From Paracoccaceae bacterium (GTDB lineage Bacteria; Pseudomonadota; Alphaproteobacteria; Rhodobacterales; Rhodobacteraceae), in the NCBI GenBank assembly GCA_028284705.1, contig JANQRE010000013.1, positions 104,148-168,147 of the forward strand: DNA of 64,000 nucleotides, read 5' to 3'. Position 1 is the first letter of the stretch; every line of letters begins with the position of its first letter. The position numbers and the translations under genes are program-made. A model generated the notes under the pieces. It made no database searches and was not told the origin of the DNA. It worked only from the letters and a program-made list of their open reading frames with translations. Below, piece after piece: positions 43,278 to 52,324 of the stretch.

Positions 43278-44362
43278 GCGATCAGGATCAATCCGCCGAA
43301 AAGTCGTTTGAGCCGACCGCCAAGCGGCTGGAGGATGCGCGCAAGAAGGGTGATGTTCCGCAATCGCGCGATATCACGACGGCGGCAGCTTACTTTGGGT
43401 TTGTGATCGCTCTCTTTGGCTTTGGCGCGACTGCGGTCAGTGAATTCGCCGATCCATTGATCCTCCTGATTTCACAATCCCACAGCCTCAATCTTTTGCC
43501 GGTGGGATGGAGCGGTCCCGGGCTTCTCGGTGCGATCCTTCCGCCCATGTCGGGACTACTCATTGCCCTTTTTCTTGCCCCGGCGGCCTTTGCCTTGCTG
43601 GCACTTTTTGCGCAGCGGGCAATCGTCTTTTCCCCGTCGAAACTGGTCCCCAAACTGAGCCGGATCTCACCTATTCAAGGTGCCAAAAACAAGTTCGGCG
43701 CAAACGGGTTTTTCGAGTTTCTGAAGGCCAGTGCGAAACTCTGCCTCGTATCCGTTGGAGCATTTCTGTTTGTCGTTTTGAATCTCGAAGAAATGTTGAG
43801 TTCAACTGCCGAAACAGACGGGCAATTGGCAGCCCATCTTGGCGCAATCATCCTGGAGTTTTCACTTCTCGCATGCATCGCCATGGCGGCGATCGGAGCT
43901 GCGGACTATTTTTGGCAAGTCTTTGAACATCGTCGCAAAAATATGATGACCCGCAAGGACATCGAAGACGAGGCAAAGGATGCCGAAGGGGATCCACACT
44001 TTAAGCAGGCGCGTCGTTCGCGGGCTCAGGAAATCGCGATGAATTCAATGCTTGCAGATGTTCCTGATGCGGATGTCGTCATCGTCAACCCAACCCATTT
44101 CTCCGTCGCTTTGAAATGGGATCGCTCATCCGAGCGGGCGCCGATCTGCGTCGCGAAGGGGCTAGACGAGGTGGCGCTTCGCATTCGGCAGATCGCCAAG
44201 CGATCAAAGGTGCCGATTTACAGCGATCCTCCGACAGCGCGCGCGATCTTTGCAACGGTTGATCTTGGCCAGCAGATCCGCAGCGATCACTATCGTGCAG
44301 TTGCTGCTGCTGTGCGCTACGCCGAACGTGCTCGCAAGGAAGCCAGGAAAGTAGTCGAATGA
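43274..44362 (+). CDS. flhB: Flagellar export switch protein FlhB
   Basis: 362 residues. N-terminus EKSFEPTAKRLEDARKKGDVPQSRDI, four membrane helices, then a cytoplasmic domain with the autocleavage motif NPTH in VVIVNPTHFSVALKWD, followed by APICVAKGLDEVALRIRQIAKRSKVPIYSDPPTARAIF. It switches export from hook to filament substrates. Overlaps the fliJ-like gene by 4 bp. Confidence 0.96.
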   Translation: MSDQDQSAEKSFEPTAKRLEDARKKGDVPQSRDITTAAAYFGFVIALFGFGATAVSEFADPLILLISQSHSLNLLPVGWSGPGLLGAILPPMSGLLIALFLAPAAFALLALFAQRAIVFSPSKLVPKLSRISPIQGAKNKFGANGFFEFLKASAKLCLVSVGAFLFVVLNLEEMLSSTAETDGQLAAHLGAIILEFSLLACIAMAAIGAADYFWQVFEHRRKNMMTRKDIEDEAKDAEGDPHFKQARRSRAQEIAMNSMLADVPDADVVIVNPTHFSVALKWDRSSERAPICVAKGLDEVALRIRQIAKRSKVPIYSDPPTARAIFATVDLGQQIRSDHYRAVAAAVRYAERARKEARKVVE

Positions 44363-44679
44363 GTGCACCAGACTTTCACGCATTAGCCAAGCTTCAGAAC
44401 ATGCGGTTTGAGCGCGCGGCCAGTGCTTATGCGGCTCTCAGCACATCCGCCGCTCAACTGCGGGGTGAAATTGACACGCTACGAGAACATATTGATATGT
44501 CGCAATTGAGCGCGCTGGATGGGCCGGTTCTGCAAAAATATCTGAATTGGCGTAATCAGAGAATGAGAGACCTCAATATGAAACTGGCCCGCATCCGCGC
44601 CGAAATGGAGGATGCGAAAGCCCTCGTCAGGCGCGAATTCGGGCGCAGCGAAGCGCTCAAGTTACTCGATCAAAAATGA
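44359..44679 (+). CDS. Small coiled-coil flagellar protein, FliJ-like
   Basis: 106 residues, all helical with two long amphipathic helices (NMRFERAASAYAALSTSAAQLRGEIDTLREHI and YLNWRNQRMRDLNMKLARIRAEMEDAKALVRREFGRSEALKLL). The pattern is FliJ-like (export chaperone recycling, binds FliI/FlhA), though shorter than FliJ. Placement after flhB by a 4-bp overlap supports an export role. The identity is an inference. Confidence 0.6.
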   Translation: MSAPDFHALAKLQNMRFERAASAYAALSTSAAQLRGEIDTLREHIDMSQLSALDGPVLQKYLNWRNQRMRDLNMKLARIRAEMEDAKALVRREFGRSEALKLLDQK

Positions 44680-44681
44680 GA

Positions 44682-45161
44682 CTATGTATCCTGACGGACA
44701 ATATCCGTGATCAGAACGTCCAGCACTCGGTCGGGCAGAACGGCCTGTGCGGCTTCCCGCAATGCTACCCGCAGTCGATTGAGATTTGGGCTTGATGTGA
44801 AGTCTTCACCGAACCCGCCAGCGTAGGCGTAGTCAAACAATACACCGATAAAGGCGTCTCGAAACTTCGGCTCGTGGCTGTAAAGGATTTCGGTGTCGGT
44901 GTCATTTGCTTCCAGGCTGATCGAGAGGACGACCAGGGATTCAACACTATCGCTACGCACGACCGGGATGACGAACTGATTGTTGATCTTCACGAATGTT
45001 CGGTTCTCGGGTGCGGTTTCTTCGACCTCCTGTACGGCCAGTTTCTGATCGCCGTCCTGGGCCTCCTCAATCGGCTCGGGGGCAGGGCGCAAGAAGAAAC
45101 CGGCACCACCACCAATCGCGAGGCCGACAACAGCAAGCAAAATGGGCAGTAGCTTCTTCAT
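44682..45161 (-). CDS. FliL-like basal-body protein (copy 2)
   Basis: 159 residues: a membrane helix near the N-terminus (LLPILLAVVGLAIGGGAGFFLRP), an acidic linker, and a periplasmic domain (FVKINNQFVIPVVRSDSVESLVVLSISLEANDTDTEILYSHEPKFRDAFIGVLFDYAYAGGFG ... VLDVLITDIVRQDT) related to FliL. It is the last gene of the minus-strand rod/L-ring operon after flgH. Start ATG 45161 is favoured over TTG 45167. It may add a second stator-ring component. Confidence 0.8.
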   Translation of the reverse strand: MKKLLPILLAVVGLAIGGGAGFFLRPAPEPIEEAQDGDQKLAVQEVEETAPENRTFVKINNQFVIPVVRSDSVESLVVLSISLEANDTDTEILYSHEPKFRDAFIGVLFDYAYAGGFGEDFTSSPNLNRLRVALREAAQAVLPDRVLDVLITDIVRQDT

Positions 45162-45170
45162 GTCCAACCC

Positions 45171-45920
45171 CTAAAACGGCAGAATGATATCAGCCACTTG
45201 CTGGCCGTATCTTGGTTGCTGAACATCCGTAATTTGCCCCCGGCCGCCGTAAGAAATGCGTGCCGCTGCGATCTTGTCGTAGGTAATCTGGTTCTGACGT
45301 GAGATATCCGCGGGTCGCACATATCCCGAAACCAGAAGCTCTCGCAGTTCGAAATTGACCCGAACCTCTTGCGAGCCCTGGATGCTCAGAACCCCATTTT
45401 GCAAAACATCGACAACTGTTGCCGCAACGCGCAAGGAAAACTTTTCATTGCGCCGGACGCTTCCATTCCCTGACGAGCTGCTGGAGGAGGTTGTGCTAAC
45501 AGCCGGGTCCAGTGAAGCGCCTTCTGGCAGCTGGCTGTTGATCCGCTGTGGGATACCGACGAGCGCGGGGATGCTGAGGGATTCGTTCCCATCCCGACTG
45601 CGCGAGGTGGCGTTTGAAATCTCGGCCCGCTCATCGATTTCGATCACAACAGTCAGGATATCGCCAATCTGCTGCGCGCGTTGATTACCCAGCAGTGATT
45701 TGCGATCTGATCGCCACAAGGACGCTCGCGTCGACAAATCCGGTGAACCGGTCCTTTCCGGCAACGGCACTCGCATCATCGCGAGATGCTCATCACCATT
45801 TTGGGGCGCCTTCAAGGCCGGCGCTTTGCCCACGTTTTCCAGCCGGGCGCATCCCGTAATGGCGAGGGATAAGATGGTCGCAGCAGCAAGGACTTTTGAG
45901 TTCGAACTCGTAAGCTTCAT
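45171..45920 (-). CDS. flgH: Flagellar L-ring lipoprotein FlgH
   Basis: 249 residues with a lipoprotein signal peptide ending LAITGC (Cys lipidation site), SLWRSDRKSLLGNQRAQQIGDILTVVIEIDERAEISNATSRSRDGNESL, and GYVRPADISRQNQITYDKIAAARISYGGRG. It builds the outer-membrane ring. ATG 45920 overlaps the flgA stop by 4 bp; a much longer open frame upstream lacks family similarity. Confidence 0.95.
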   Translation of the reverse strand: MKLTSSNSKVLAAATILSLAITGCARLENVGKAPALKAPQNGDEHLAMMRVPLPERTGSPDLSTRASLWRSDRKSLLGNQRAQQIGDILTVVIEIDERAEISNATSRSRDGNESLSIPALVGIPQRINSQLPEGASLDPAVSTTSSSSSSGNGSVRRNEKFSLRVAATVVDVLQNGVLSIQGSQEVRVNFELRELLVSGYVRPADISRQNQITYDKIAAARISYGGRGQITDVQQPRYGQQVADIILPF

Positions 45921-46369
45921 TGGTTCTTCTTTCCAACTTGAACAGCGCCAAAAGCGTCGACAATTCCAACGACCGTCGAGCGGGAACTGAGATTCATCAC
46001 TTGGATGAGGTCGCCTTCCCGGCCGCGATCTAGTGCGCGCCCTTCGGCTTCGATCGATAATCCGCCTTGTGAGAACACAAGCAAAACCAATTGATTGCGT
46101 TCTATTAGGGCGGGTGGTGCGACGTCTCGCGCAGAGATCCTTTGACCCTTGAAGACGGTTTGGCGCGTCTCCTGTCCAATCAACGATGCCAGGTCCAATC
46201 CAAGCGCGTCCTGATCTCCGTTGACGGGCCCGCGTCTTTCCAGATCGCTTGCGGTCAATACCGTGTTCGCGCGCAGGGTGCGGGTCACGAAGATGTCGCC
46301 AGCAACACTTGCAGACGTCCAGGAGACGGACGTGCCGAGCAGAAAGCTTATAAAGACCCAAGATCTCAT
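45917..46369 (-). CDS. flgA: P-ring assembly chaperone FlgA
   Basis: 150 residues with a signal peptide (WVFISFLLGTSVSWTSASVA) and the SAF-like domain: TRTLRANTVLTASDLERRG, GQETRQTVFKGQRISARDVAPPALIERNQLVLLVFSQGGLSIEAEGRALDRGREGDLIQVMNLSSRSTVVGIV. It is a short form compared with enterobacterial FlgA. Overlaps flgG and flgH by 4 bp. Confidence 0.92.
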   Translation of the reverse strand: MRSWVFISFLLGTSVSWTSASVAGDIFVTRTLRANTVLTASDLERRGPVNGDQDALGLDLASLIGQETRQTVFKGQRISARDVAPPALIERNQLVLLVFSQGGLSIEAEGRALDRGREGDLIQVMNLSSRSTVVGIVDAFGAVQVGKKNQ

Positions 46370-47151
46370 CGGATCTGTGTCGTCGCACTCAACATTTGGT
46401 CGGCAGCTGTGATGACTTTGGCGTTCAGCTCGTACCCGCGCTGCGCTTCGATGAGCTCGGTGATCTCCCGCACGGCATCTACAGAGCTGTCTTCCAAATA
46501 TCCTTGCCGAAACACACCTAAGCCATTGGTACCAGCGGTCGAGACATTCGGCGCGCCAGAGGCGTTGGTCTCCAGAAACAGATTATCGCCAATCGCCTCG
46601 AGGCCCTTTTCGTTGGAGAACCCAGCCAGCGTGAATTGCCCCAGCAATTCCGGTTCCACACGGTCAGCGAAATAGGCGTAGAATTCGCCATCAGCGTTGA
46701 TCGAAATGGACCGGGCATCCTCCGGAAGCGTTATGTTCGGCACAACCGGATATCCGTCCGAGGTTACAACCAACCCGTCGCCGGTTCGTTTGAGCCCGCC
46801 ATCACGGGTATAGCCCGATATGCCGGAGGGCAGTGTGACCTCCAGATACCCCGATCCTTCGATGGCCAGATCGAGATCTCCGCCGGTTGCGCTCAACCCG
46901 CCCTGCGCCACATTGACCGAGACCGCCGTTGGTCGAACACCAAGCCCGATCTGAACCCCTGCCGGAATAAGCGTGCCATCGCTTGCGGATAGCGAACCAG
47001 CGCGGGTCACTTGCTGGTAGTGCAAATCAGCAAACTCGGCCCGCCGGGTGTTGTAACCGGTGGTCGACATGTTCGCGAGATTGTTCGAGATGACCGTCAC
47101 CCGCGTCTGCTGGGCGGCCATTCCGGTAGCGGCGATTTTTAGGGCATGCAT
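46366..47151 (-). CDS. flgG: Distal rod protein FlgG
   Basis: 261 residues. N-terminus MHALKIAATGMAAQQTRVTVISNNLANMSTTGYNTRRAEFADLHYQQ and C-terminus ITELIEAQRGYELNAKVITAADQMLSATTQIR are typical of FlgG. It forms the outer part of the axial rod. flgF lies 13 bp upstream. Confidence 0.96.
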   Translation of the reverse strand: MHALKIAATGMAAQQTRVTVISNNLANMSTTGYNTRRAEFADLHYQQVTRAGSLSASDGTLIPAGVQIGLGVRPTAVSVNVAQGGLSATGGDLDLAIEGSGYLEVTLPSGISGYTRDGGLKRTGDGLVVTSDGYPVVPNITLPEDARSISINADGEFYAYFADRVEPELLGQFTLAGFSNEKGLEAIGDNLFLETNASGAPNVSTAGTNGLGVFRQGYLEDSSVDAVREITELIEAQRGYELNAKVITAADQMLSATTQIR

Positions 47152-47164
47152 CGGGCGATCTCTC

Positions 47165-47884
47165 TTATCTGCGGTCGATGAGGTTCAGGATGGAACGAAG
47201 ACGTGTGTCTTCACGTTCAAGAAAGGATTGGCCCATTTCGTAAGCACGTTGAACTTCAATCATTCGAGTGATTTCATTGACGGACTGGACGTTCGAGTTT
47301 TCAACGAAGCCCTGCAAAATCTTACTGTTTTCAGCCGGTTGTGGTTCTGCGTCTGTGACAAACCGCACGCCGTCTTCTCGGGTGAGATCGGCGCCCTCCG
47401 GCAATGTGACGAGGCCGATTTGTCCCACTGGAACACCATCGGCACTGATCGTGCCATCCGGCGCCACGGCGATCTGGCCCGCATCAACAGGGACAAAAAC
47501 CGGCGCGTTGCCCGCATCCAAAACCGGATATCCTTCTGGAGAGACCAACTCACCATTTGGCGACGGTGTGAAACTGCCTGCGCGCGTCAGGCGAATGCCT
47601 GCCGGTGTCTCGACTTGGAAAAAACCGGCGCCTTCAATTGCGAAGTCGAATGTTCCCCCGGTTTGGGTCAATGTACCTTGCGCAAAGTTTGTGACGCGCC
47701 CGTCCGCATGGGCCATCGAGAGTGAATTCGGACCTGCCCCGATGTCTTTGACATGCTCGGCAAACAGAACGCCCTCCGATCTGAACCCCGAGGTCGCCGA
47801 ATTCGCCACATTATTGGCAACCACTGACATTTCCTTCATCAGTCCCGATTGCCGCGTGATGGTCGCGTAGATGCTGTTCGACAT
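47165..47884 (-). CDS. flgF: Proximal rod protein FlgF
   Basis: 239 residues. N-terminus NSIYATITRQSGLMKEMSVVANNVANSATSGFRSEGVLF, C-terminus NEITRMIEVQRAYEMGQSFLEREDTRLRSILNL. The middle (DIGAGPNSLSMAHADGRVTNFAQGTLTQTGGTFDFAIEGAGFF) is FlgF-type. Start ATG 47884. fliQ ends 4 bp upstream. Confidence 0.95.
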   Translation of the reverse strand: MSNSIYATITRQSGLMKEMSVVANNVANSATSGFRSEGVLFAEHVKDIGAGPNSLSMAHADGRVTNFAQGTLTQTGGTFDFAIEGAGFFQVETPAGIRLTRAGSFTPSPNGELVSPEGYPVLDAGNAPVFVPVDAGQIAVAPDGTISADGVPVGQIGLVTLPEGADLTREDGVRFVTDAEPQPAENSKILQGFVENSNVQSVNEITRMIEVQRAYEMGQSFLEREDTRLRSILNLIDRR

Positions 47885-47888
47885 CCGC

Positions 47889-48161
47889 CTAAGCTCCGGC
47901 AATCATGGGGATAATCTCGCCAGACCAAAATTCGATGAGGCTGCGGGACATAAAACTCATGCTGATCCAGAATACGGCAAGCATCGCAGCAACCTTAGGT
48001 ACAAAGGTCAGCGTCATTTCTTGAATGGACGTCAGAGCCTGAAACAGACCGACGATCAGACCGACGATCAGTGCGACCGCGAGGATCGGGGTGGAGATCA
48101 TCACCGAAATCCAAAGCCCCTGACGCATGATGTCGAAATACTCAGGCTCAGTGAGGATCAT
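47889..48161 (-). CDS. fliQ: Flagellar export gate protein FliQ
   Basis: 90 residues, two membrane helices (LWISVMISTPILAVALIVGLIVGLFQALTSIQEMTLTFVPK and AAMLAVFWISMSFMSRSLIEF). The QALTSIQEMTLTFVPK loop is the family signature. It is apart from fliP and fliR, inside the rod operon. Confidence 0.96.
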   Translation of the reverse strand: MILTEPEYFDIMRQGLWISVMISTPILAVALIVGLIVGLFQALTSIQEMTLTFVPKVAAMLAVFWISMSFMSRSLIEFWSGEIIPMIAGA

Positions 48162-48442
48162 ACCGGCATCCTCAGGATTTCCTGGTATGCCTCGACAACT
48201 TTGTCGCGTACTGCAACGGTGGTCTCGACAGCCAATTCGCTTTGCGCCAGAGCCTCGACCAAAGCATGAGGATCCACGCCGCCTGTCATCGCCTTTTCAG
48301 CCGTTGCTTCGCCGCTCGCGAGGACGTCCGCAAAAGATTTGGTCGCCTGCTCCAAAGGGTTTGATCGCGCCTCGCCGCTGGGGCGGATCGTGTCCTGCAC
48401 GGTTTGATAGCCCCGTGCCGCCAGATTTGCTGAAATTTGCAT
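48158..48442 (-). CDS. fliE: Flagellar MS-ring/rod adaptor FliE
   Basis: 94 residues. SFADVLASGEATAEKAMTGGVDPHALVEALAQSELAVETTVAVRDKVVEAYQEILRMPV is the FliE C-terminal core with the conserved 'AVRDKVVxAYxEIxRM'. It joins the rod to FliF. Overlaps fliQ by 4 bp. Confidence 0.94.
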   Translation of the reverse strand: MQISANLAARGYQTVQDTIRPSGEARSNPLEQATKSFADVLASGEATAEKAMTGGVDPHALVEALAQSELAVETTVAVRDKVVEAYQEILRMPV

Positions 48443-48451
48443 GACGTCTCC

Positions 48452-48844
48452 TTACCGCCGAATGATGTCCATCAGAGATGATGACATCCGCCGGGCTTGT
48501 TCGAACATTTTCAGATTGGCCTCGTATCCGCGTTGCGCCTCTCGGGCGTCAGCGATTTCAATCATGAGATTGACATTGCTGCCGAGGTAATAGCCGTTTT
48601 CATCCGCCATTGGGTGTGCCGGATCATAGAGTTGAGGTAGCTCTGTTCGGTCCAAACGCACATCGCCCTGCCGGACCTCTCGAACACCGGATGCCCGATC
48701 CACGACCTCTTGAAAATCGGCCGTTTTGCGTCGGTACCCCGGTGTGTCGGTGTTTGCGATATTCTCCGACACCAATCGCAGTCGAGAAGACTGTGCCCGC
48801 AAACCACTTGCCGCTATGGATAAGACATCACTCAGACCGGCCAT
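48452..48844 (-). CDS. flgC: Proximal rod protein FlgC
   Basis: 130 residues. N-terminus SDVLSIAASGLRAQSSRLRLVSENIANTDTPGYRRKT, C-terminus LMIEIADAREAQRGYEANLKMFEQARRMSSSLMDIIRR. It forms the inner rod with FlgB and FlgF. Confidence 0.96.
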   Translation of the reverse strand: MAGLSDVLSIAASGLRAQSSRLRLVSENIANTDTPGYRRKTADFQEVVDRASGVREVRQGDVRLDRTELPQLYDPAHPMADENGYYLGSNVNLMIEIADAREAQRGYEANLKMFEQARRMSSSLMDIIRR

Positions 48845-48847
48845 CGA

Positions 48848-49252
48848 TTATCCCCTTCGCCCGATGCTTGTTTTTAGGATCGAAAGGCTTGATTGATAGA
48901 TCGCGAGGGCGCGAGAATGCGCGCGTTCCGCCTCAATCGCTTTCAACGTCTCAGCTTCAATTGAAACGCTGTTTCCGTTCGGCTTTTGTTCTTGGAATTT
49001 GTCAACGTGAGACCGAAATCCGTGTGCAGGCTCGGAAATTGCGATGTGCCTTGAGCGACTTATTTTCATCGCGGAGTCGGTGCCCGATCCGTGCCGGGAG
49101 TGTTCAATATGGTCCTGAAATTTCGAGATATCGCGCGCTTTGAACCCGGGCGTGTCCATATTCGCCACATTTCTGGCGATGACGGCCTGACGCGCAGCCG
49201 CGTGCCGTGCCAGGCCGCCTGCCAGTTGAAAAATACTCAGGTTCTGTATCAT
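48848..49252 (-). CDS. flgB: Proximal rod protein FlgB
   Basis: 134 residues. FQLAGGLARHAAARQAVIARNVANMDTPGFKARDISKF at the N-terminus and a helical C-terminus (ETLKAIEAERAHSRALAIYQSSLSILKTSIGRRG). ATG 49252 is used; the open frame reaches 49357 but upstream residues are not family-like. It heads the rod operon, divergent from fliI with an 82-bp gap. Confidence 0.93.
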   Translation of the reverse strand: MIQNLSIFQLAGGLARHAAARQAVIARNVANMDTPGFKARDISKFQDHIEHSRHGSGTDSAMKISRSRHIAISEPAHGFRSHVDKFQEQKPNGNSVSIEAETLKAIEAERAHSRALAIYQSSLSILKTSIGRRG

Positions 49253-49334
49253 TCGGGCTTCTCCCTCGAATGGCTTACACAAAGCTTTAAGGGTGATTCC
49301 TTTAGAAACCGTAAGTGACGAAAAGGAGCACCCC

Positions 49335-50675
49335 GTGGCAGTTACCAATTTCGACACTCTCGCATCACAGATTTCGGACCTGTCTGCCCTGACCTATTGC
49401 GGTTCCATTGTCGGGACTGAGGGTGGCCTTGTGAACGTTGCCGGTTTGAATGGCTTCGCGTCGGTCGGGGATATGGTTTTGCTTCCGACCGACCAAGGCC
49501 AGCAGTTTGGCGAGGTCGTCTCTCTCAAAAGCTCGTCCCTTGCAATTTTGCCGGCTGAGGGCACCCGTGGCTGCGCGCTCAAAGCACCTGTGCGGTTGCT
49601 TGCCGATGCCGGCATAGCCCCCGACCGATCTTGGCTTGGGCGCGTGATCGATCCGTTCGGGAACCCGCTGGATCATCGACCTATTTCGCGCGGACGGGCA
49701 CCAGCACCGCTGCGAAATACGCCGCCGCTCGCTGCCGATCGCCATCGTCTCGGCCCAAGGTTGGAGACAGGTCTGGCTGCCTTCAATACGTTTCTGCCGC
49801 TTGTGGCGGGGCAAAGGCTTGGTCTTTTTTCTGGCTCTGGGATCGGGAAATCCTCGCTCCTGGCCGATCTGTGTCGGGGGGTTGAGGCAGATGTGATTGT
49901 GCTGGCGCTGATCGGAGAACGTGGTCGAGAGCTGCGGGAATTTGCAGAGGATGTGCTTGGTCCGGAGGGGTTGAAAAGAACCGTGATCATGGCGGCGACA
50001 TCTGATCAATCGGCGCTGGTCCGTCGGCGCTCGGCCTGGGCGTCCATGGCGGTTGCCGAGCATTTTCGGGACCGGGGCGCGCAGGTTCTCTATCTGTGTG
50101 ACAGTCTTACGCGGTTCGCGGAAGCGCATCGCGAAGTTGCAGTGTCCTGCGGAGAGGCCATGTCGGCTGGCGGCTACCCGCCGTCGACCACGCAAGCTGT
50201 CATGGAACTCTGTGAGCGCGCGGGTCCTGGCTCTGCACAAAACGGCGACATCACCGCCATCTTTTCGGTACTGGTCGCCGGGTCCGACATGGAGGAACCA
50301 CTGTCGGACACGGTTCGTGGTGTGTTGGACGGGCACGTGGTCCTGGATCGCAAAATCGCGGAACGTGGCCGATTTCCGGCGATTGATGTGTTGCGGTCTG
50401 TGTCGCGCAGCCTCCCGGCTGCCGCGTCGGAAGCCGAGAACGAAATCCTCGCCAAGGCGCGACTATCCATGTCGGCATATGCCGATGTGGAACTGATGTT
50501 GCAGGCGGGTCTCTACGAGATGGGCAGCAACCCAGCTTTTGACCAGGCGATATCGGAGCGGCCCAAGATGGAAGCGTTCCTGGCACAAAAGGGCATCACC
50601 GTGGATGAGAGTTTCAGAATGCTTGAGGCTCTTCTCACGCAGAAGCAAGAAAGTGACGATACAATCTCGGGATGA
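49335..50675 (+). CDS. fliI: Flagellar export ATPase FliI
   Basis: 446 residues from GTG 49335, which has AAAGGAG at a suitable distance. Walker A GSGIGKSS at ~167-174, Walker B in VLYLCDSLTRFAEAHREVAVS, and the nucleotide-binding GGYPPSTTQAVMELCERAGPG. It is an F1-like hexamer that drives export with FliH. It is a single gene between two divergent/convergent units; its ATG-start alternative at 49293 lacks a ribosome site. Confidence 0.95.
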   Translation: MAVTNFDTLASQISDLSALTYCGSIVGTEGGLVNVAGLNGFASVGDMVLLPTDQGQQFGEVVSLKSSSLAILPAEGTRGCALKAPVRLLADAGIAPDRSWLGRVIDPFGNPLDHRPISRGRAPAPLRNTPPLAADRHRLGPRLETGLAAFNTFLPLVAGQRLGLFSGSGIGKSSLLADLCRGVEADVIVLALIGERGRELREFAEDVLGPEGLKRTVIMAATSDQSALVRRRSAWASMAVAEHFRDRGAQVLYLCDSLTRFAEAHREVAVSCGEAMSAGGYPPSTTQAVMELCERAGPGSAQNGDITAIFSVLVAGSDMEEPLSDTVRGVLDGHVVLDRKIAERGRFPAIDVLRSVSRSLPAAASEAENEILAKARLSMSAYADVELMLQAGLYEMGSNPAFDQAISERPKMEAFLAQKGITVDESFRMLEALLTQKQESDDTISG

Positions 50676-50716
50676 GCGACGCGATCAAATACATCCAAGC
50701 CGTTGCGATTTAGGTC

Positions 50717-51505
50717 TTAGCCCTGCAGGAGCGTCAAGGCATTTGCAGCGCTGCTGGCGACGCTAAACTGACCGACCTGTTGTTGAAGCAGGAACTTTCT
50801 CGCGAGATCGTCGCGCATCTCCTCAGCAGCAAAGTCCTCAACCTGATCGGTTCCAAAAATGGATTGCGCGCGGTCTCTGAAGACCTCCAGTTGTTGATCG
50901 ATGTCCATCGTTCCAATTGAACTCGGCAGATTCAAAGCACCCTCAAACACAGTTCTCAAAGGCGGTGTGCCAAGGATCGTGAACCATTTTGCGGTGTCGC
51001 TTGAGCTGCCTTCGGCAATCTCGGTCAACTGGCTGTCCAAACTCAAGGCCAGACGCAAATCGGTATCTTGATCCCCGACGGCGATTTCAAAGCTGTTGTT
51101 CAGGGCGCGATCCAGAATCGTGTCGGCAAAGCCCGGGCGAATGGTCTGGAGTGCCGCGGTCGGTTCAAATCCAAAAGCCGCGGAGAACTCCGGATAACGT
51201 CTGTCTGCAAGCCGATTTGACAATGCATCCTCTGACGTTGTGCCGTCCGCCAGGACCTTCTGAATGAAAAAGCGATTGTCGATGTCATCTTCCAGCCCGA
51301 ATGCCGCGAGGGAGAGGCGCAATAGCGTCCGATCTGAAACGAGGTCCTCCGCGGTTTGAACCTTTGAGATGTTCTCTCGGAAGTACGCGGCCTCTCGGGA
51401 ATATTGGCTGGATTGGGCAAGGACCTCTTTTTGAGCGTCCTGAGTGCGTTTCAGGAAACTCCAGCCCAGAAGGCCGCCCGAAGGTATGACCGCTGAGAAG
51501 GTCAA
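50717..51505 (-). CDS. DUF1217 flagellar-cluster protein
   Basis: 262 residues. TFSAVIPSGGLLGWSFLKRTQDAQKEVLAQSSQYSREAAYFRENI is the DUF1217 N-terminus, followed by LADRRYPEFSAAFGF and FADTILDRALNNSFEIAVGDQDTDLRLALSLDSQL. There is no signal peptide. The family is confined to flagellated alphaproteobacteria and has no proven biochemical function. It overlaps flbT by 4 bp, so it is co-made with the flagellin regulators. Confidence 0.85.
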   Translation of the reverse strand: MTFSAVIPSGGLLGWSFLKRTQDAQKEVLAQSSQYSREAAYFRENISKVQTAEDLVSDRTLLRLSLAAFGLEDDIDNRFFIQKVLADGTTSEDALSNRLADRRYPEFSAAFGFEPTAALQTIRPGFADTILDRALNNSFEIAVGDQDTDLRLALSLDSQLTEIAEGSSSDTAKWFTILGTPPLRTVFEGALNLPSSIGTMDIDQQLEVFRDRAQSIFGTDQVEDFAAEEMRDDLARKFLLQQQVGQFSVASSAANALTLLQG

Positions 51506-51906
51506 GGTTGCTCCGCAGCCAGAAGGCGATTTTCGCGGCTCATGAGACCGCGAAGCGCTTTCAGGGCCGGGTAGAACTTTTGATCGACTGTGTTTGTCGT
51601 CGCAGTCTCGATAATACCCCTGCTATCGGAGTCCTTAAAAACCTGGCTCAGTTGCTCAAGGCCGCGCAAGATTTGCATTTTGGCATCCGCTGGAGAGACA
51701 TCCCCAGATAAAACAAGCTGCAGGATATAGCAGACGCGGCGAACCGGTGTCGTCACTTCATCCGGATGCAGGGCGTCCCGCAGTCGCAAAATATTCGCGT
51801 TTGGTGTGACGATGTTCAACCGACTGCGTCGGTCACCGTTTTCGATGACGGCGCCATTCACTAGAACGCGTTCATGCGGCCCAAGTTTGAGAACAAGACC
51901 CGTCAT
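51502..51906 (-). CDS. flbT: Flagellin synthesis repressor FlbT
   Basis: 134 residues: GLVLKLGPHERVLVNGAVIENGDRRSRLNIVTPNANILRLRDALHPDEVTTPVRRVCYILQLVLSGDVSPADA, the FlbT body. In Caulobacter FlbT acts post-transcriptionally on flagellin mRNA through its 5' leader. Here the flagellin leader contains several hairpins (53940-54054). It abuts flaF with 1-bp overlap. Confidence 0.94.
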   Translation of the reverse strand: MTGLVLKLGPHERVLVNGAVIENGDRRSRLNIVTPNANILRLRDALHPDEVTTPVRRVCYILQLVLSGDVSPADAKMQILRGLEQLSQVFKDSDSRGIIETATTNTVDQKFYPALKALRGLMSRENRLLAAEQP

Positions 51907-52280
51907 TATTGGGTCCCCTCCGCGATCAACCCGCGCATGATTGCGCTGTTGATTTCAACCAGAACGTCCGGATCTGCCCCATCGTTTAGCACCTTGCGCG
52001 TATGCGTTTCGGTGAACTCGGCGAGGTAGAATAGCTTTGCTCTCAAATCGGGGTCCAAGGAGTTATCTTTGTCTGCAACAGCGGCCGCGAGATGTGTCCA
52101 AAGCCGACGGTTGGCATAAAGCGCGGCCACAAAATCCCGGAAACGAGTATCGCGTTCTTTGGAGGTCGATGTCAGTGCGCGCGTGATCCGTGCAATCGCG
52201 TCGTATTCGGTTCCGCGAGGGGTGCGAATGTGGTCTTGTGCCTGTCCATATGCGGCGACGGCTTGTGCCAGTGCGGTCAT
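51906..52280 (-). CDS. flaF: Flagellin regulator FlaF
   Basis: 124 residues: ALAQAVAAYGQAQDHIRTPRGTEYDAIARITRALTSTSKERDTRFRDFVAALYANRRLWTHLAAAVADKDNSLDPDLRAKLFYLAEFTETHTRKVLNDGA. It promotes flagellin production and opposes FlbT. It follows the flagellin gene after 78 bp that contains a strong hairpin. Confidence 0.93.
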   Translation of the reverse strand: MTALAQAVAAYGQAQDHIRTPRGTEYDAIARITRALTSTSKERDTRFRDFVAALYANRRLWTHLAAAVADKDNSLDPDLRAKLFYLAEFTETHTRKVLNDGADPDVLVEINSAIMRGLIAEGTQ

Positions 52281-52324
52281 GCTTTGGCCTTCTTTTTATG
52301 AGGGTGCGAGAAGATGGGGTGGAT

